From Opitutaceae bacterium EW11 (GTDB lineage Bacteria; Verrucomicrobiota; Verrucomicrobiia; Opitutales; Opitutaceae), in NCBI GenBank assembly GCA_003054665.1, contig QAYY01000012.1, positions 91,637 to 155,636 on the forward strand: a DNA stretch of 64,000 nt. The letters run 5' to 3'. A program made the position numbers and the translations under genes. The number at the start of each line of letters is the position of its first letter. Position 1 is the first letter of the stretch. Below are positions 26,990 through 35,716 of this stretch, piece by piece. The notes under the pieces were generated by a model. It worked only from the letters and a program-made list of their open reading frames with translations, made no database searches and was not told the DNA's origin.

Positions 26990-27276
26990 TCCGTTGCCTC
27001 CGCGCGACAGTCAGGCGCGGCGCGACCCGCGATTCCGTGAGTCAACCCTCCGCGCCCCCGCGCCTTCGCAGGCGGGCGCGAGCGGGTTTCGCCCGGGTGG
27101 GCCCCGGCCGCCGCGACGGCGAGCGGGCGGGAATGAAGGGCAAGGAAGAGGACGGGCATGTGAGTCATGATAGAGGACGAGGGGCCGGCCGCGGATGGCG
27201 TCGCACGAGCGAAAGCGGTGAAAGGCATGCCGCCGGGGACAGCCCAAACCCCGTCGCCCGGCGGACAGCCTCAGCC

Positions 27277-30200
27277 TCAAAACGTAAACGTCGATGTCAG
27301 CTCAAAGGTTCGCTCCTCGCCGACGCGCCAGCTGGCAACGTCGTAGTGGTTCAGGTCGCCGACGGTCACCGGATTCGCGACGACGGGGATCAGCAGGTTG
27401 TCGTTGAGCAGGTTCCGGACGTTCAGCTGGATCTTCCAGTTCACCTTTCCCTTCAGGATTCGGCGCTGGTAGCTGATCCAAGCGTCGTAGGTGGTGGCCG
27501 AGTCCCCCATGAACGGGTGATCGATGTCCGAGACCAGACCCAGCTGCGGGTCGTCGATGACCGGATATCCCATGGCGACGCGATCCTGCCAGCGGGCACC
27601 GCCGCCGATGGACCAGCCTTTGAGCGGCGAAGTGCGGTCGAAGGAGTAGTTCGTGATGAGGTTGGCGCGCCACTTGCGCAGCTCGGAGTTGGGTTTCCCG
27701 ACCGAGAGCTTGGCGGTGTTCAGCGGATTGATGAGGTTCGTCAGTGCGTAGGTCTCCACCGTCCAAGACCCGATGGTGTCCGGCCAGATCTTCTTCCACT
27801 CGACCAGGCGTTCGTTGAGCAGGGCCTCGAACTGCTCGCTCGTGCCGCCCTGCGTGGCCTCCTGCTTGTAGACGTTGGCCATGATGCGCCAGTTCTTCGT
27901 CGGATTGTAGACCAGCTCCAACTCGACGCCCTTCGACTTCGAATTGGTCAGCTCCGCCGCGCCCACGGGATTTCCGACATAGGTCAGGACGCGGGTGCCG
28001 TTATCGCGGACCGGTCCGAGGGACGCGCCATAGTAGGCAAGATAGCTCGCGAACGCGGAGGAGATGTTCGGGCCGTCCGGGCTGACATAACCGACCGCAT
28101 CGAGCGCAGTCCGGGCGATATTCCCGCTGATCGCGGATTCCAGCGCGGCGATCCGGTTCAGCACGGAGCTGTTGGAGATCCGACTGTCGGTGATGTTGTT
28201 CTGCGTTGTTTCGTACCAGGCAACCCGCACGCGCAAACGGTCCTTGAACGCCGCGAGTCCGAGCCCGATTTCGTTGGTGTCGCCAGACTGCGGATCCAGG
28301 TATTCGCCGAGGGAATTGCGGCGGATGCCGGTAAGCTGAAAATTCTCCGACTGGTTGTAGTAGAGGGACAGATCGGTCGCGCCGGGGACGTGTTTCATCA
28401 CCCCCTTGGGCGCGTGCAGCACCAGACCGTAGCTGAAAGTGTCGTTCTTGGCGTTGATGCCGGCCTCGCGGGGCAAGGGCGTCAGCGGAACTGCGCCCGT
28501 CGTCGGGTCGAGCTTGGTGTTCTGGGAAGAGGAATTCCTCACGGAGTCATGACGCCAGCCGAGGGTGGAGACCAGGAGGTCATCCCACCAGTTGCCCTGG
28601 AGAACCACGGCCGAGGAGGTGGCCTTGTAGTGCGCGCTGCTGACATTCGTCACCAGGTGCTCGTAGTCGGGAAACTGGTACACTGGAACCTCCTGCTGCA
28701 CCCATTTGTACCCCGTCGTCGAGTTCTCGACCCAGATCGGCACCGTGTCCGGCAGGACGAGCTTGTTTCGGATGCCCTGGATGTTCGCTCCGGCGAGGCT
28801 GGAGGCGTCGGCGAGCGAGGGACCGAGGTAGACCACGGTCGAGATGTTGCGGTCCGACATCGTGGTTCCGCCCGTGCCCGCGATCCAGCCCACCTGGGCG
28901 GCTGCGTTCACCCCGGAGTAATAGACCTGATCGCGGTACCACTCGGTGTAGAGACCCGTGACCGTCTGCACGCCGAGAAGGCGGCCGAAGAATCCCCACT
29001 GCTTCCGAAAATCGTGCTTCAGGTAGGCCGTGGCCCGCGCGGTTTCGTAGAGATTATTGTCCCGGTTGATGTATCCGCTGGCGGCGGTGTAGGGGCGGCC
29101 GAAGTTCGGGTTCGGCCGGCCGTCCGTCGTGTAGAGATCGACGTCGATGTAGATGTTGTTGCCGCGGTACCCCGACTCCGTCCGGAGCACCGATTGCACG
29201 CTCTTCTGCCGGTCGTAGACGAGTTCGATGCCGGCATCGCCGTCGAGGAAAAGCTGTTCGATCGCGATGTTCTGGGTGTTGAAGTCCAGCCAAGTGCCGT
29301 TGTTCGGCCCCTCGAGCTGGTACTTGCGGTAGTCAAAGATGGAGCGGTCCGTGATCTGCTTGCTGATCTGGAACGTGCCCAGCGGGTCCAGCCGGGTCGG
29401 CACGAGGCGTGCCACCTCGCTGCTGCTGCGGGGGCCGAGGTGCCGGTAGACCACACCCCCGGGGGCGGTGGCGTACGCGACGTAGCCGTCGGTTGGAGAC
29501 GCGACGTCGGGCTCGCCGTAGACCACACCGGGATTGGCGCCCCAGTTGCCCGCCATGCCGTTGAGGTTGTTGTTCAGCTGATACGTCGTGACCGCGGTGC
29601 CGTCGGGCATCTTCCCGTAATACAGGTTGGTGCGCGTCAGTTTTCCGAAATCCCACCAGGAGCCGATGCTGTCGACCGGCGGGTCCACGCGGGGGAGCCG
29701 CTGATCGATGTCGCCCTTTTCCGCGTTCACCCGGATGGTGGTCCACTTGAAGGGCCGGTAGGTGATCGCGCCGAAGTAACGCTTCTGGTCGCGGAAGGTC
29801 TGCTCCTGCTCGTACCGGCGGTTGTCGTCCAGAATGTCGAACCGGATGGCGAGCTTATCCTTCAGCAGCACGCGGTCCACATCGAGCGAGCTGCGGAAGG
29901 TGCCGTAGCTGCCGTACTTCAGCTGAAGCTGCGCGCGATTCTTGAAGGTCGGGGAGACGAGCGTGTTCTCGATGATGCCCGCCGGGCTGCCAAAGCCGAA
30001 GAGAATGGCGTTGGCCCCGCGGTTGATGGTGGCGCTCTGCGTGTTGTAGGCGTCCATGGGTACATGGGGCACGCCGAGGAAGAAGTTCCGCGTGCTGTCG
30101 CCGCCCGCGAGTCCCCGGATGCGGTTCTCCGTGTTCGCGCTCTCGCGTTGCGGCTCGTACTCCTGGTTGTAGGTGGTGGTGTTCGAGCCCGAGAAGTTGC

Positions 30201-30546
30201 CGCCCACACCCACCACCTCGGTTCCGGCAGTGTAGACGAGCAGCCCGGCGGTATCGGTTACCCCGAGGTCGTCGAACACGTCCTTCGTGATGACGCTGAC
30301 CGAGGCAGCGATGTCCCTGAGCGGAGTGCGCAGGCGCGTGCCGGCAAGGGAGTCGGTCGCGGCATAGCCCGTGTCCTGCTCCGCAGTGATGACGAACGGG
30401 CTCAGCTCAAGCAGGTTCTCCTCGCCGGACTTCGTGGGCGGCGCCGGGTTCACGGCGGTCTGGGCCGCTGAGAACGAGGCGGCCAGAAGCCCGGCCCCTC
30501 CGAAGGCCGGACGCAGGAAGGCACTAAAGCAGGCGGATACTTTCAT
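27277..30546 (-). CDS. TonB-dependent outer-membrane receptor of the rhamnoside cluster
   Basis: 1089 residues. The signal peptide ends near SFSAAQ. A TonB-box-like ENLLELSPFVIT is followed by the plug (TPLRDIAASVSVITKDVF, INRGANAILFGFGSPAGII) and a long 22-strand-type barrel ending TFELTSTFTF. This large subtype with the LSPFVIT box is typical of Opitutaceae-like genomes. It is the first gene of the minus-strand GH106/RhaT/isomerase cluster and divergent from the SorC-family regulator at 30956, with two perfect AT-rich palindromes between. Probable cargo: rhamnose-containing oligosaccharides or glycosides (inferred from neighbours). Confidence 0.92.
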   Translation of the reverse strand: MKVSACFSAFLRPAFGGAGLLAASFSAAQTAVNPAPPTKSGEENLLELSPFVITAEQDTGYAATDSLAGTRLRTPLRDIAASVSVITKDVFDDLGVTDTAGLLVYTAGTEVVGVGGNFSGSNTTTYNQEYEPQRESANTENRIRGLAGGDSTRNFFLGVPHVPMDAYNTQSATINRGANAILFGFGSPAGIIENTLVSPTFKNRAQLQLKYGSYGTFRSSLDVDRVLLKDKLAIRFDILDDNRRYEQEQTFRDQKRYFGAITYRPFKWTTIRVNAEKGDIDQRLPRVDPPVDSIGSWWDFGKLTRTNLYYGKMPDGTAVTTYQLNNNLNGMAGNWGANPGVVYGEPDVASPTDGYVAYATAPGGVVYRHLGPRSSSEVARLVPTRLDPLGTFQISKQITDRSIFDYRKYQLEGPNNGTWLDFNTQNIAIEQLFLDGDAGIELVYDRQKSVQSVLRTESGYRGNNIYIDVDLYTTDGRPNPNFGRPYTAASGYINRDNNLYETARATAYLKHDFRKQWGFFGRLLGVQTVTGLYTEWYRDQVYYSGVNAAAQVGWIAGTGGTTMSDRNISTVVYLGPSLADASSLAGANIQGIRNKLVLPDTVPIWVENSTTGYKWVQQEVPVYQFPDYEHLVTNVSSAHYKATSSAVVLQGNWWDDLLVSTLGWRHDSVRNSSSQNTKLDPTTGAVPLTPLPREAGINAKNDTFSYGLVLHAPKGVMKHVPGATDLSLYYNQSENFQLTGIRRNSLGEYLDPQSGDTNEIGLGLAAFKDRLRVRVAWYETTQNNITDSRISNSSVLNRIAALESAISGNIARTALDAVGYVSPDGPNISSAFASYLAYYGASLGPVRDNGTRVLTYVGNPVGAAELTNSKSKGVELELVYNPTKNWRIMANVYKQEATQGGTSEQFEALLNERLVEWKKIWPDTIGSWTVETYALTNLINPLNTAKLSVGKPNSELRKWRANLITNYSFDRTSPLKGWSIGGGARWQDRVAMGYPVIDDPQLGLVSDIDHPFMGDSATTYDAWISYQRRILKGKVNWKIQLNVRNLLNDNLLIPVVANPVTVGDLNHYDVASWRVGEERTFELTSTFTF

Positions 30547-30610
30547 GGATGGCGGTTGCTGGTTTCGGGTTGACGAAGGTGAGTCGTTGCTCGCGCGGCT
30601 GAAAGCCTAG

Positions 30611-30624
30611 TGAATATCTATTCA
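30611..30624. promoter_or_regulatory. Candidate SorC operator O1
   Basis: Perfect palindrome TGAATA-TC-TATTCA, 65 bp upstream of the TonB receptor start. It shares its half-site with the palindrome at 30807. Very AT-rich against the local background. Confidence 0.6.
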
Positions 30625-30805
30625 ACAAGTTTTATTGATCCGGTTGCGCACATAGGGACAGGAACTCGCGGTCGTAAATGCCGGACTGCGTTAAATCGAG
30701 GTGACGGCCGGGGCGATTCGCTGGGCGGAGCGTGCCGGGGAAAGGGGAACGGATGGGGCGGAGCCGAAGGGGGCGGGAGCGGAACGTTGGTGTCGGTCTA
30801 CAGGA

Positions 30806-30821
30806 CTGAATATTTATTCAG
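30806..30821. promoter_or_regulatory. Candidate SorC operator O2
   Basis: Perfect 16-bp palindrome CTGAATA-TT-TATTCAG in the TonB/SorC intergenic region, 135 bp before the regulator start. Confidence 0.6.
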
Positions 30822-30915
30822 CATCTGCATACAGCACATAAAGGAGCTCGCCTTGCGCTTGTCAAGCGCCCGCTGGCGGCCCCCACTCAGCCCGGGCGCC
30901 GCGGGGAGTCGCGGC

Positions 30916-30946
30916 TTGACAGATCAGAGGCAGTGAAGCGTAACAA
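30916..30946 (+). promoter_or_regulatory. Candidate promoter of SorC regulator 1
   Basis: A perfect TTGACA -35 box (30916-30921) and a weak -10 (GTAACA or TAACAA, 30940-30946) with 18-19 bp spacing. The expected transcription start falls within a few bases of ATG 30956, so the mRNA may be leaderless; no Shine-Dalgarno sequence is evident. The same layout is seen upstream of the second SorC gene. Confidence 0.45.
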
Positions 30947-30955
30947 CCAGCAGCA

Positions 30956-31942
30956 ATGGCGAATGATTATTCAGATGATCGGCTGCGCCTGGCGGCTCGT
31001 CTCTATTATGTGGACGGGCTGGCTCAGAACGAAGTCGCGAGATTCGCCAAGGTTTCCCAGGCGAAGGTTTCGCGGCTCCTGGCGCTCGCGCGCGAGCGGG
31101 GGATCGTCCGCATCACCGTCGCCGACTACGAGCCCCGCCGGCGCGAACTCGAGGGCCAGCTGGTGGAGCGGTTCGGGTTGTCCACCGCCATCGTGCTCAA
31201 GGCGATCGACGGACTCAGCAGCGGAGATCTTCGGCGGTCGGTGGGACATTTCGGTTCGTCCGCGGTCGAGGCGCTGATCAAACCCCGCGACGTGGTGGCG
31301 ATCGCCGGGGGGCGCACCATTCACGAGCTGGTGCACCATCTGCCGCAGCCGGCCAACAAGGCTCTCACCGTCGTGCAGGCGATGGGCAGCGTCGATGCGA
31401 ACGTGAACGCCTTCGACGCGCAGGAGGTCGGCCGCGTGATGGCGCAGCGGCTCGGCGGCTCCTTCCTGGCCCTGAACGTGCCGGCGTACATGCCGGACAG
31501 ACGCACGCGCGACGCCCTGCTCCAGCTGGAGCAGGTCCGCAACGTTCACGAGCGTCTCGGGTCCGCACAGGCGGCGCTGGTCGGCATCGGGACGCTGAGC
31601 AATTCGGTCTTCATCGAGCGCGGCGTGCTCAAGCCGGCCGACATCGCGGAGCTCGAGCGCGCCGGGACGGTGGGTGAAATCTGCGGGCGTTTCTACGACG
31701 CCGACGGCAACGAGGGCGCGACGAGCTGGCGGGACCGGGTGATCAGCATCGAGGTGGATCAGCTTCGCCGCATTCCGCTGGTCCTCGGCGTGGTCTCGGG
31801 CAGCGACCGCTCCGCCGCCATCATCGCCGCCATCCGCGGAAAGCTCCTCAAGGGCCTGATCATCGACGAGGCCGGCGCGATTGCGCTGCTCGCCGTGTCG
31901 GCCGCCGCGCCGGTCCCGAAAGCAAGAAAACGGAAGGGCTGA
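30956..31942 (+). CDS. SorC/DeoR-type sugar-binding transcriptional regulator 1
   Basis: 328 residues. Residues 8-52 form the SorC-family helix-turn-helix (RLAARLYYVDGLAQNEVARF then VSQAKVSRLLALARERGIVR). The remainder is a SorC effector domain that binds phosphorylated sugars (VAIAGGRTIHELV, VVQAMGSVDANVNAFDAQEV, VGIGTLSNSVF, LVLGVVSGSDRSAAIIAAIRG, ending KGLIIDE). It is divergent from the rhamnoside TonB receptor and likely controls it. Codons 2-8 are unusually AT-rich (AAT GAT TAT TCA GAT GAT) and form an operator-like sequence. It is strongly similar to the second SorC protein downstream, indicating tandem duplication. Confidence 0.9.
   Translation: MANDYSDDRLRLAARLYYVDGLAQNEVARFAKVSQAKVSRLLALARERGIVRITVADYEPRRRELEGQLVERFGLSTAIVLKAIDGLSSGDLRRSVGHFGSSAVEALIKPRDVVAIAGGRTIHELVHHLPQPANKALTVVQAMGSVDANVNAFDAQEVGRVMAQRLGGSFLALNVPAYMPDRRTRDALLQLEQVRNVHERLGSAQAALVGIGTLSNSVFIERGVLKPADIAELERAGTVGEICGRFYDADGNEGATSWRDRVISIEVDQLRRIPLVLGVVSGSDRSAAIIAAIRGKLLKGLIIDEAGAIALLAVSAAAPVPKARKRKG
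30960..30973. promoter_or_regulatory. Operator-like site O3 inside the start of SorC gene 1
   Basis: CGAATGATTATTCA matches the intergenic palindrome TGAATATTTATTCA at 11 of 14 positions and keeps GAAT/ATTC symmetry. It overlaps codons 2-6 and could allow autoregulation by roadblock. Confidence 0.4.
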
Positions 31943-32240
31943 AGCCCCCGCGGGGCGGCGGCGCTTCCGGGAAGCCGCTTTGCCTTCCCAGGGTAGGCAG
32001 GCGAGCCGTGGCTCCGCGTCCGCGGGGGACCGGGCCGTAACGCATCCATGGTCGCGTTGCGGCCGTGACCCCGAAACGACTGAAGCCGCCCGGCGGATCC
32101 ACGGCGGAAACGCTCCCGCCACTCCGGACGCGCGTCCGCCGGATCCATGGCCCCGATGCGGCCGCCGCAGGTCAATTCGCCGGCATTCGGCGCGGAAGCT
32201 TGACACGGAAAATTGCCGGAGCGTATCTAGTGTCATCGTC
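31943..32240. other. Intergenic region between the two SorC genes
   Basis: 298 bp with no gene. A GC hairpin at about 31957-31982 ends in CCGCTTTGCC and may terminate SorC 1 transcription. A second dyad, GGCCGTAACGC (32033-32043) / GCGTTGCGGCC (32054-32064), has one G-T pair. The promoter of SorC 2 is at the right end. Confidence 0.5.
32200..32229 (+). promoter_or_regulatory. Candidate promoter of SorC regulator 2 / glycerophosphate operon
   Basis: Perfect TTGACA (32200-32205), 18-bp spacer and TATCTA (32224-32229), with ATG only 11 bp further on. GCTTGACA and AGCGTA are shared with the promoter of SorC 1. The layout predicts a leaderless or nearly leaderless mRNA. Confidence 0.45.
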
Positions 32241-33233
32241 ATGCAGCATAATTATTCAGACGATCACCTCCGCTTGGCTGCGCGCCTCTATTACATCGAC
32301 GGCCTGGCGCAGAACGAGGTGGCGCGCCTATCCAAGGTTTCGCAGGCCAAGGTCTCGCGGCTGCTGGCGCTGGCGCGGCAGCGCGGGATCGTCCGCATCT
32401 CCGTCGCCGACTACGATCCCCGCCACCCGCAGCTGGAGGAGCAGCTCACGCGCAAGCTCGGCCTCGGCACCGCGATCGTCATCAAGGCGATCGACGGCCT
32501 CGGCAGCACGGACCTTCGCCGCGCGGTGGGACATTTTTCCGCGGCCGCGGTGGACGCTTTGATCAAACCCGCCGCGACCATCGCGCTGGCGGGAGGGCGG
32601 ACGCTGCACGAGCTCGTGAACCATCTTGCTCCCTCGCAGAACCGGGCCGTGACGGTCGTGCAGGCCATGGGCAGCGTCGATTCCACCGTCAGCGCCTTCG
32701 ACGCTCAAGAAGTCGGTCGCGCCCTGGCCCAACGCTTGGGCGGATCCTTTCTGGCCCTTAACACACCGGCCTACATGCCGGAGAGGCGCACGCGCGATGT
32801 CCTGCTCCAGCTCGAGCAGGTGCGCACGGTGCGGAGTCAGCTCGACCGGGCCGATCTGGCGTTTGTCGGCTTGGGCACCCTCGAGAATTCGGTCTTCGTC
32901 GAACGCGGCGTGCTAGGTTCCGCCGAGGTCGCCAAACTTCGGCGCGCGGGGACCGTGGGCGAAACGTGCGGCCGGTTCTTCGACGCCGACGGCCGCGAAT
33001 GCGCGACGCCCTGGCGAAGCCGGGTCATGAGCGTGGAGCTGGACCAGCTCCGCCACATCCCGCAGGTGATCGGCGTGGTGTCGGGAGACGACCGGTCGGC
33101 CGCGATCCTGGCCGCAACCCGGGGCGGCATCTTGAAGGGCCTGGTGATTGATGAAACCGGTGCGAGAACCCTGCTCGCGGCCGCCGGTGCCGGCAGCCGG
33201 CGCCCGACCTCCCTTTCCCAATCACGACCATGA
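32241..33233 (+). CDS. SorC/DeoR-type sugar-binding transcriptional regulator 2
   Basis: 330 residues from ATG 32241 (MQHNYSDDHLRLAARLYY). It has the same architecture as the upstream paralogue: helix-turn-helix at residues 10-52 and a phosphosugar-binding SorC domain (IALAGGRTLHELVNHL, VVQAMGSVDSTVSAFDAQEV, VGLGTLENSVF, GVVSGDDRSAAILAA). Its stop overlaps the start of the phosphodiesterase gene (ATGA at 33230), so it is the first gene of the glycerophosphate operon and probably its regulator. The effector is likely a phosphorylated triose or sugar; glycerol phosphate or DHAP is an inference from the operon. Confidence 0.9.
   Translation: MQHNYSDDHLRLAARLYYIDGLAQNEVARLSKVSQAKVSRLLALARQRGIVRISVADYDPRHPQLEEQLTRKLGLGTAIVIKAIDGLGSTDLRRAVGHFSAAAVDALIKPAATIALAGGRTLHELVNHLAPSQNRAVTVVQAMGSVDSTVSAFDAQEVGRALAQRLGGSFLALNTPAYMPERRTRDVLLQLEQVRTVRSQLDRADLAFVGLGTLENSVFVERGVLGSAEVAKLRRAGTVGETCGRFFDADGRECATPWRSRVMSVELDQLRHIPQVIGVVSGDDRSAAILAATRGGILKGLVIDETGARTLLAAAGAGSRRPTSLSQSRP
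32245..32258. promoter_or_regulatory. Operator-like site O4 inside the start of SorC gene 2
   Basis: AGCATAATTATTCA matches the palindrome TGAATATTTATTCA at 11 of 14 positions with the right half intact. It overlaps codons 2-6, the same place as O3 in the paralogue. Confidence 0.35.
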
Positions 33234-34255
33234 TCCCCCGCACCCTGCTCACCCGCGGCGCGCTCGCCGCTGTCCTTCCCCTCGCCCTTGCGCTTCACGC
33301 GGCGGAGCCGCCCGCCCCCTCGCCCGGCTGGAACGTGACCGACCACGTCGTCTGCAAAGACGTGGTCGTCCAGAGCCACCGCGGCGCGGGCGAGCTGGCC
33401 GAGGAAAACACCCTGGAGGCTTTCGAACTCGGCTGGAGGCTGGGCACGTATCCAGAATCCGATGTACGGACGACGAGCGACGGCGTGATCGTGACGTTTC
33501 ACGACAACACCTTCAAGCGGGTGGTCCGGAACGTCACGCCCGAGCTGGAAAACAAGGGCGTCGGCGACGTGACCTTCTCGACCTTGAGCTCGCTGGAAGT
33601 CGGCGCCTGGCACGGCGCGGATTTCGTCGCCCACCGCATTCCCCGCCTGGCCGACGTCTTCGTCGCCATGCGCGGCCGGCCGGAGCGCCACCTCTACCTG
33701 GACATCAAGAACGTGGACCTCCGGCAGCTTGCCGCCCTCGTGAACGAATCCGGGGTGGACCGCCAGGTCGTGCTCGCGACTTCCAAACCCGACACGATTC
33801 GCGAATGGAAGAAGCTCGTGCCCGAATCCGACACGCTGCTCTGGATGCGGGGCGGAGAGAAGGGACTGGGCAAACGGATCCAGGCCCTTCGCCAATCAGA
33901 CTTCTCCGGGATCACGCAGCTCCAGATCCACATCTTCCCCCTCGCCTCGATCCAGGAAGCACTGGAGATCGCGGGAGCGAGCCCGCGCCAGATCGAGTAT
34001 TCCGCCGACCAGGCAAATCCCGCCCGCGGGCCCTACGCCCTGCCCGACGCGTTCATCGTCGGTCTCGGGAAGGAGCTCCGCGCCCGCGGCATCCTTTTCC
34101 AGGCGCTTCCCTACACGTCCGACCCGTCGGTGTACGCCAGGCTGCTCGACCTCGGGGTCGCTTCCTTCGCCACCGACCATCCCGACGTCACCGAGCGCGA
34201 GCTTCGCCGCTACTACGACCGGAAAGCTTCAGCCCGGCCCGACACCGCCCGCTGA
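33230..34255 (+). CDS. Exported glycerophosphodiester phosphodiesterase
   Basis: 341 residues with a signal peptide (1-25, ending LHAAEP), so periplasmic. GDPD signatures: SHRGAGELAEENTLEAF (His50), ESDVRTTSDGVIVTFHD (Asp78, His91), KNVDL and the late SFATDHPD. The enzyme splits deacylated phospholipid head groups (glycerophosphodiesters) into an alcohol and glycerol phosphate. It overlaps SorC 2 by 4 bp and is 27 bp before the glycerol-1-phosphate dehydrogenase gene. With the GlpT-like transporter and two dehydrogenases downstream it forms a scavenging pathway from phosphodiester to DHAP. Confidence 0.9.
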   Translation: MIPRTLLTRGALAAVLPLALALHAAEPPAPSPGWNVTDHVVCKDVVVQSHRGAGELAEENTLEAFELGWRLGTYPESDVRTTSDGVIVTFHDNTFKRVVRNVTPELENKGVGDVTFSTLSSLEVGAWHGADFVAHRIPRLADVFVAMRGRPERHLYLDIKNVDLRQLAALVNESGVDRQVVLATSKPDTIREWKKLVPESDTLLWMRGGEKGLGKRIQALRQSDFSGITQLQIHIFPLASIQEALEIAGASPRQIEYSADQANPARGPYALPDAFIVGLGKELRARGILFQALPYTSDPSVYARLLDLGVASFATDHPDVTERELRRYYDRKASARPDTAR

Positions 34256-34282
34256 CGCGTTCCGATCCGCCCTTCCAGAATC

Positions 34283-35716
34283 ATGACACCTCCCGAGACG
34301 GCCCTGCCTCTTGACCCGAACACCGGTTCCGCCGCCCCCGCGCGGCTGCCGGCCAGCAAACTCACCCTCTCCGAGGCGCTCGCCTCGGCGCGGGAGACAA
34401 AGGCGCTAATCGTCGGTCCCGGAGTCCTGGATCGGGCGCCGGAGGTGTTCCGCCAGCAGTTTCCCGGTCGGCGGGCGGTGGTGGTGGCGGACGACGCGTC
34501 GTTCTTCGTCGCGGGTCGTGCGGTATCCGGCTCCCTGCGACAAAGCGGGCTCGAGGCCCACCCTCCGTTTCTCTTCCACGATTCGAACCTCTACGCGGAG
34601 TACCGTTTCGTCGAAATCCTCGTGGAGTCGCTGCGGCAGCATGACGCCATCCCGGTGGCGGTCGGTTCCGGCACGATCAACGACCTCGTGAAGCTCGCGT
34701 CCCACCGCACAGGCCGGCCCTATCTTTGCGTGGCAACCGCCGCCTCGATGGACGGCTACACGGCTTTCGGCGCCTCGATCACCTTCCAGGGCGCCAAACA
34801 AACCTTCGACTGCCCGGCGCCCCGGGCCGTGATCGCGGACCTTCAAGTGGTCTGCGGCGCGCCATCGCCGATGACGGCGTCGGGTTATGCGGATCTGCAG
34901 GCGAAAATCACCGCCGGAGCGGACTGGATCCTGGCTGACGCCCTGGGCGCGGAGCCCATCGATCCGCGCGCGTGGGAGATCGTCCAGGGCAGCCTCGCCT
35001 CCGCACTGGCGGACCCGGCAGGCGCGCGCACCGGGCAACCCTCCGCGATCGCACCCCTGATCGAGGGACTGATGCTCGGCGGTTTTGCGATGCAGTGGAC
35101 ACGATCGAGCCGCCCGGCCTCGGGCGCCGAGCACCAGTTCAGCCACCTCTGGGACATGGAGCATCACACGTTCAACGGCGAGGCCCCCTCCCACGGCTTC
35201 AAGGTCGGGGTGGCCACGCTCGCGGTGACGGCCCTGTACGAAGTGCTCCTCGAGCGGTCTTTCGAAAAACTCGACGTCTCCGCCCAGTGCGCCCGCTGGC
35301 CGGCGGCGGCGGATACGGAGACCCACGTGCGGCGGATTTTTGCCACCAACGATTTTCTCGCCACCGCCGTGACCGAAACACGGGCGAAGCATCCCACGCC
35401 GGAGGCGTTGCGGAGCCAGCTAGAACGCCTCGCACGCGGGTGGCCCGCGCTCCGCGCACGACTGCGCGCTCAGCTCGTGCCCCACGCCGAACTCAAGCAG
35501 CGGATGAAACGGGTCGGCGCTCCGACTGAGCCGGAGGAAATCGGGATCACCCGCCAGCGCCTTCGCGACAGCTTCCTGCGCGCCTACCACATACGGCGGC
35601 GCTTCACCGTGCTCGATCTCGCGGTCCGGACCGGGCTGCTGGAGGAGTCTCTCGACGCGCTCTTCGGCGCCGGGGGTATTTGGCCGACGTATACGCCGCA
35701 AACCCGATCAACATGA
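34283..35716 (+). CDS. sn-glycerol-1-phosphate dehydrogenase (AraM/EgsA family)
   Basis: 477 residues, cytoplasmic. AraM-type Fe-ADH-like fold: VGPGVLDRAPEVF, the NAD-binding VAVGSGTINDLVKLAS, CVATAASMDGYTAFGA, and the metal-site segments SGYADLQAKITAGADW, SGAEHQFSHLWDMEHH and PSHGFKVGV. The family interconverts sn-glycerol-1-phosphate and dihydroxyacetone phosphate with NAD(P), normally known from archaeal lipid synthesis and Bacillus AraM. Here it sits in an operon with the G3P-specific dehydrogenase GlpD, suggesting oxidation of the opposite enantiomer. Its 3' end overlaps the GlpT-like gene by 4 bp (ATGA). Confidence 0.85.
   Translation: MTPPETALPLDPNTGSAAPARLPASKLTLSEALASARETKALIVGPGVLDRAPEVFRQQFPGRRAVVVADDASFFVAGRAVSGSLRQSGLEAHPPFLFHDSNLYAEYRFVEILVESLRQHDAIPVAVGSGTINDLVKLASHRTGRPYLCVATAASMDGYTAFGASITFQGAKQTFDCPAPRAVIADLQVVCGAPSPMTASGYADLQAKITAGADWILADALGAEPIDPRAWEIVQGSLASALADPAGARTGQPSAIAPLIEGLMLGGFAMQWTRSSRPASGAEHQFSHLWDMEHHTFNGEAPSHGFKVGVATLAVTALYEVLLERSFEKLDVSAQCARWPAAADTETHVRRIFATNDFLATAVTETRAKHPTPEALRSQLERLARGWPALRARLRAQLVPHAELKQRMKRVGAPTEPEEIGITRQRLRDSFLRAYHIRRRFTVLDLAVRTGLLEESLDALFGAGGIWPTYTPQTRST

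Larger units (their letters stand above)
30547..30955. other. Divergent regulatory region (TonB receptor / SorC regulator 1)
   Basis: 409 bp with no supported gene. It has AT-rich islands in GC-rich surroundings, two perfect palindromes of the same sequence type (30611 and 30807) and a TTGACA box at 30916 upstream of the regulator. Confidence 0.7.

Noticed and set aside
26929..30471. 1180-codon plus-strand open frame opposite the TonB receptor
   Set aside because: Antisense of a well-supported receptor gene; composition is typical of a high-GC shadow.
30680..30710. TTTAACGCAGTC near the SorC/TonB intergenic region as a fifth copy of the LacI-type element
   Set aside because: Only the TTAACG and GTC cores match; the second box is absent.
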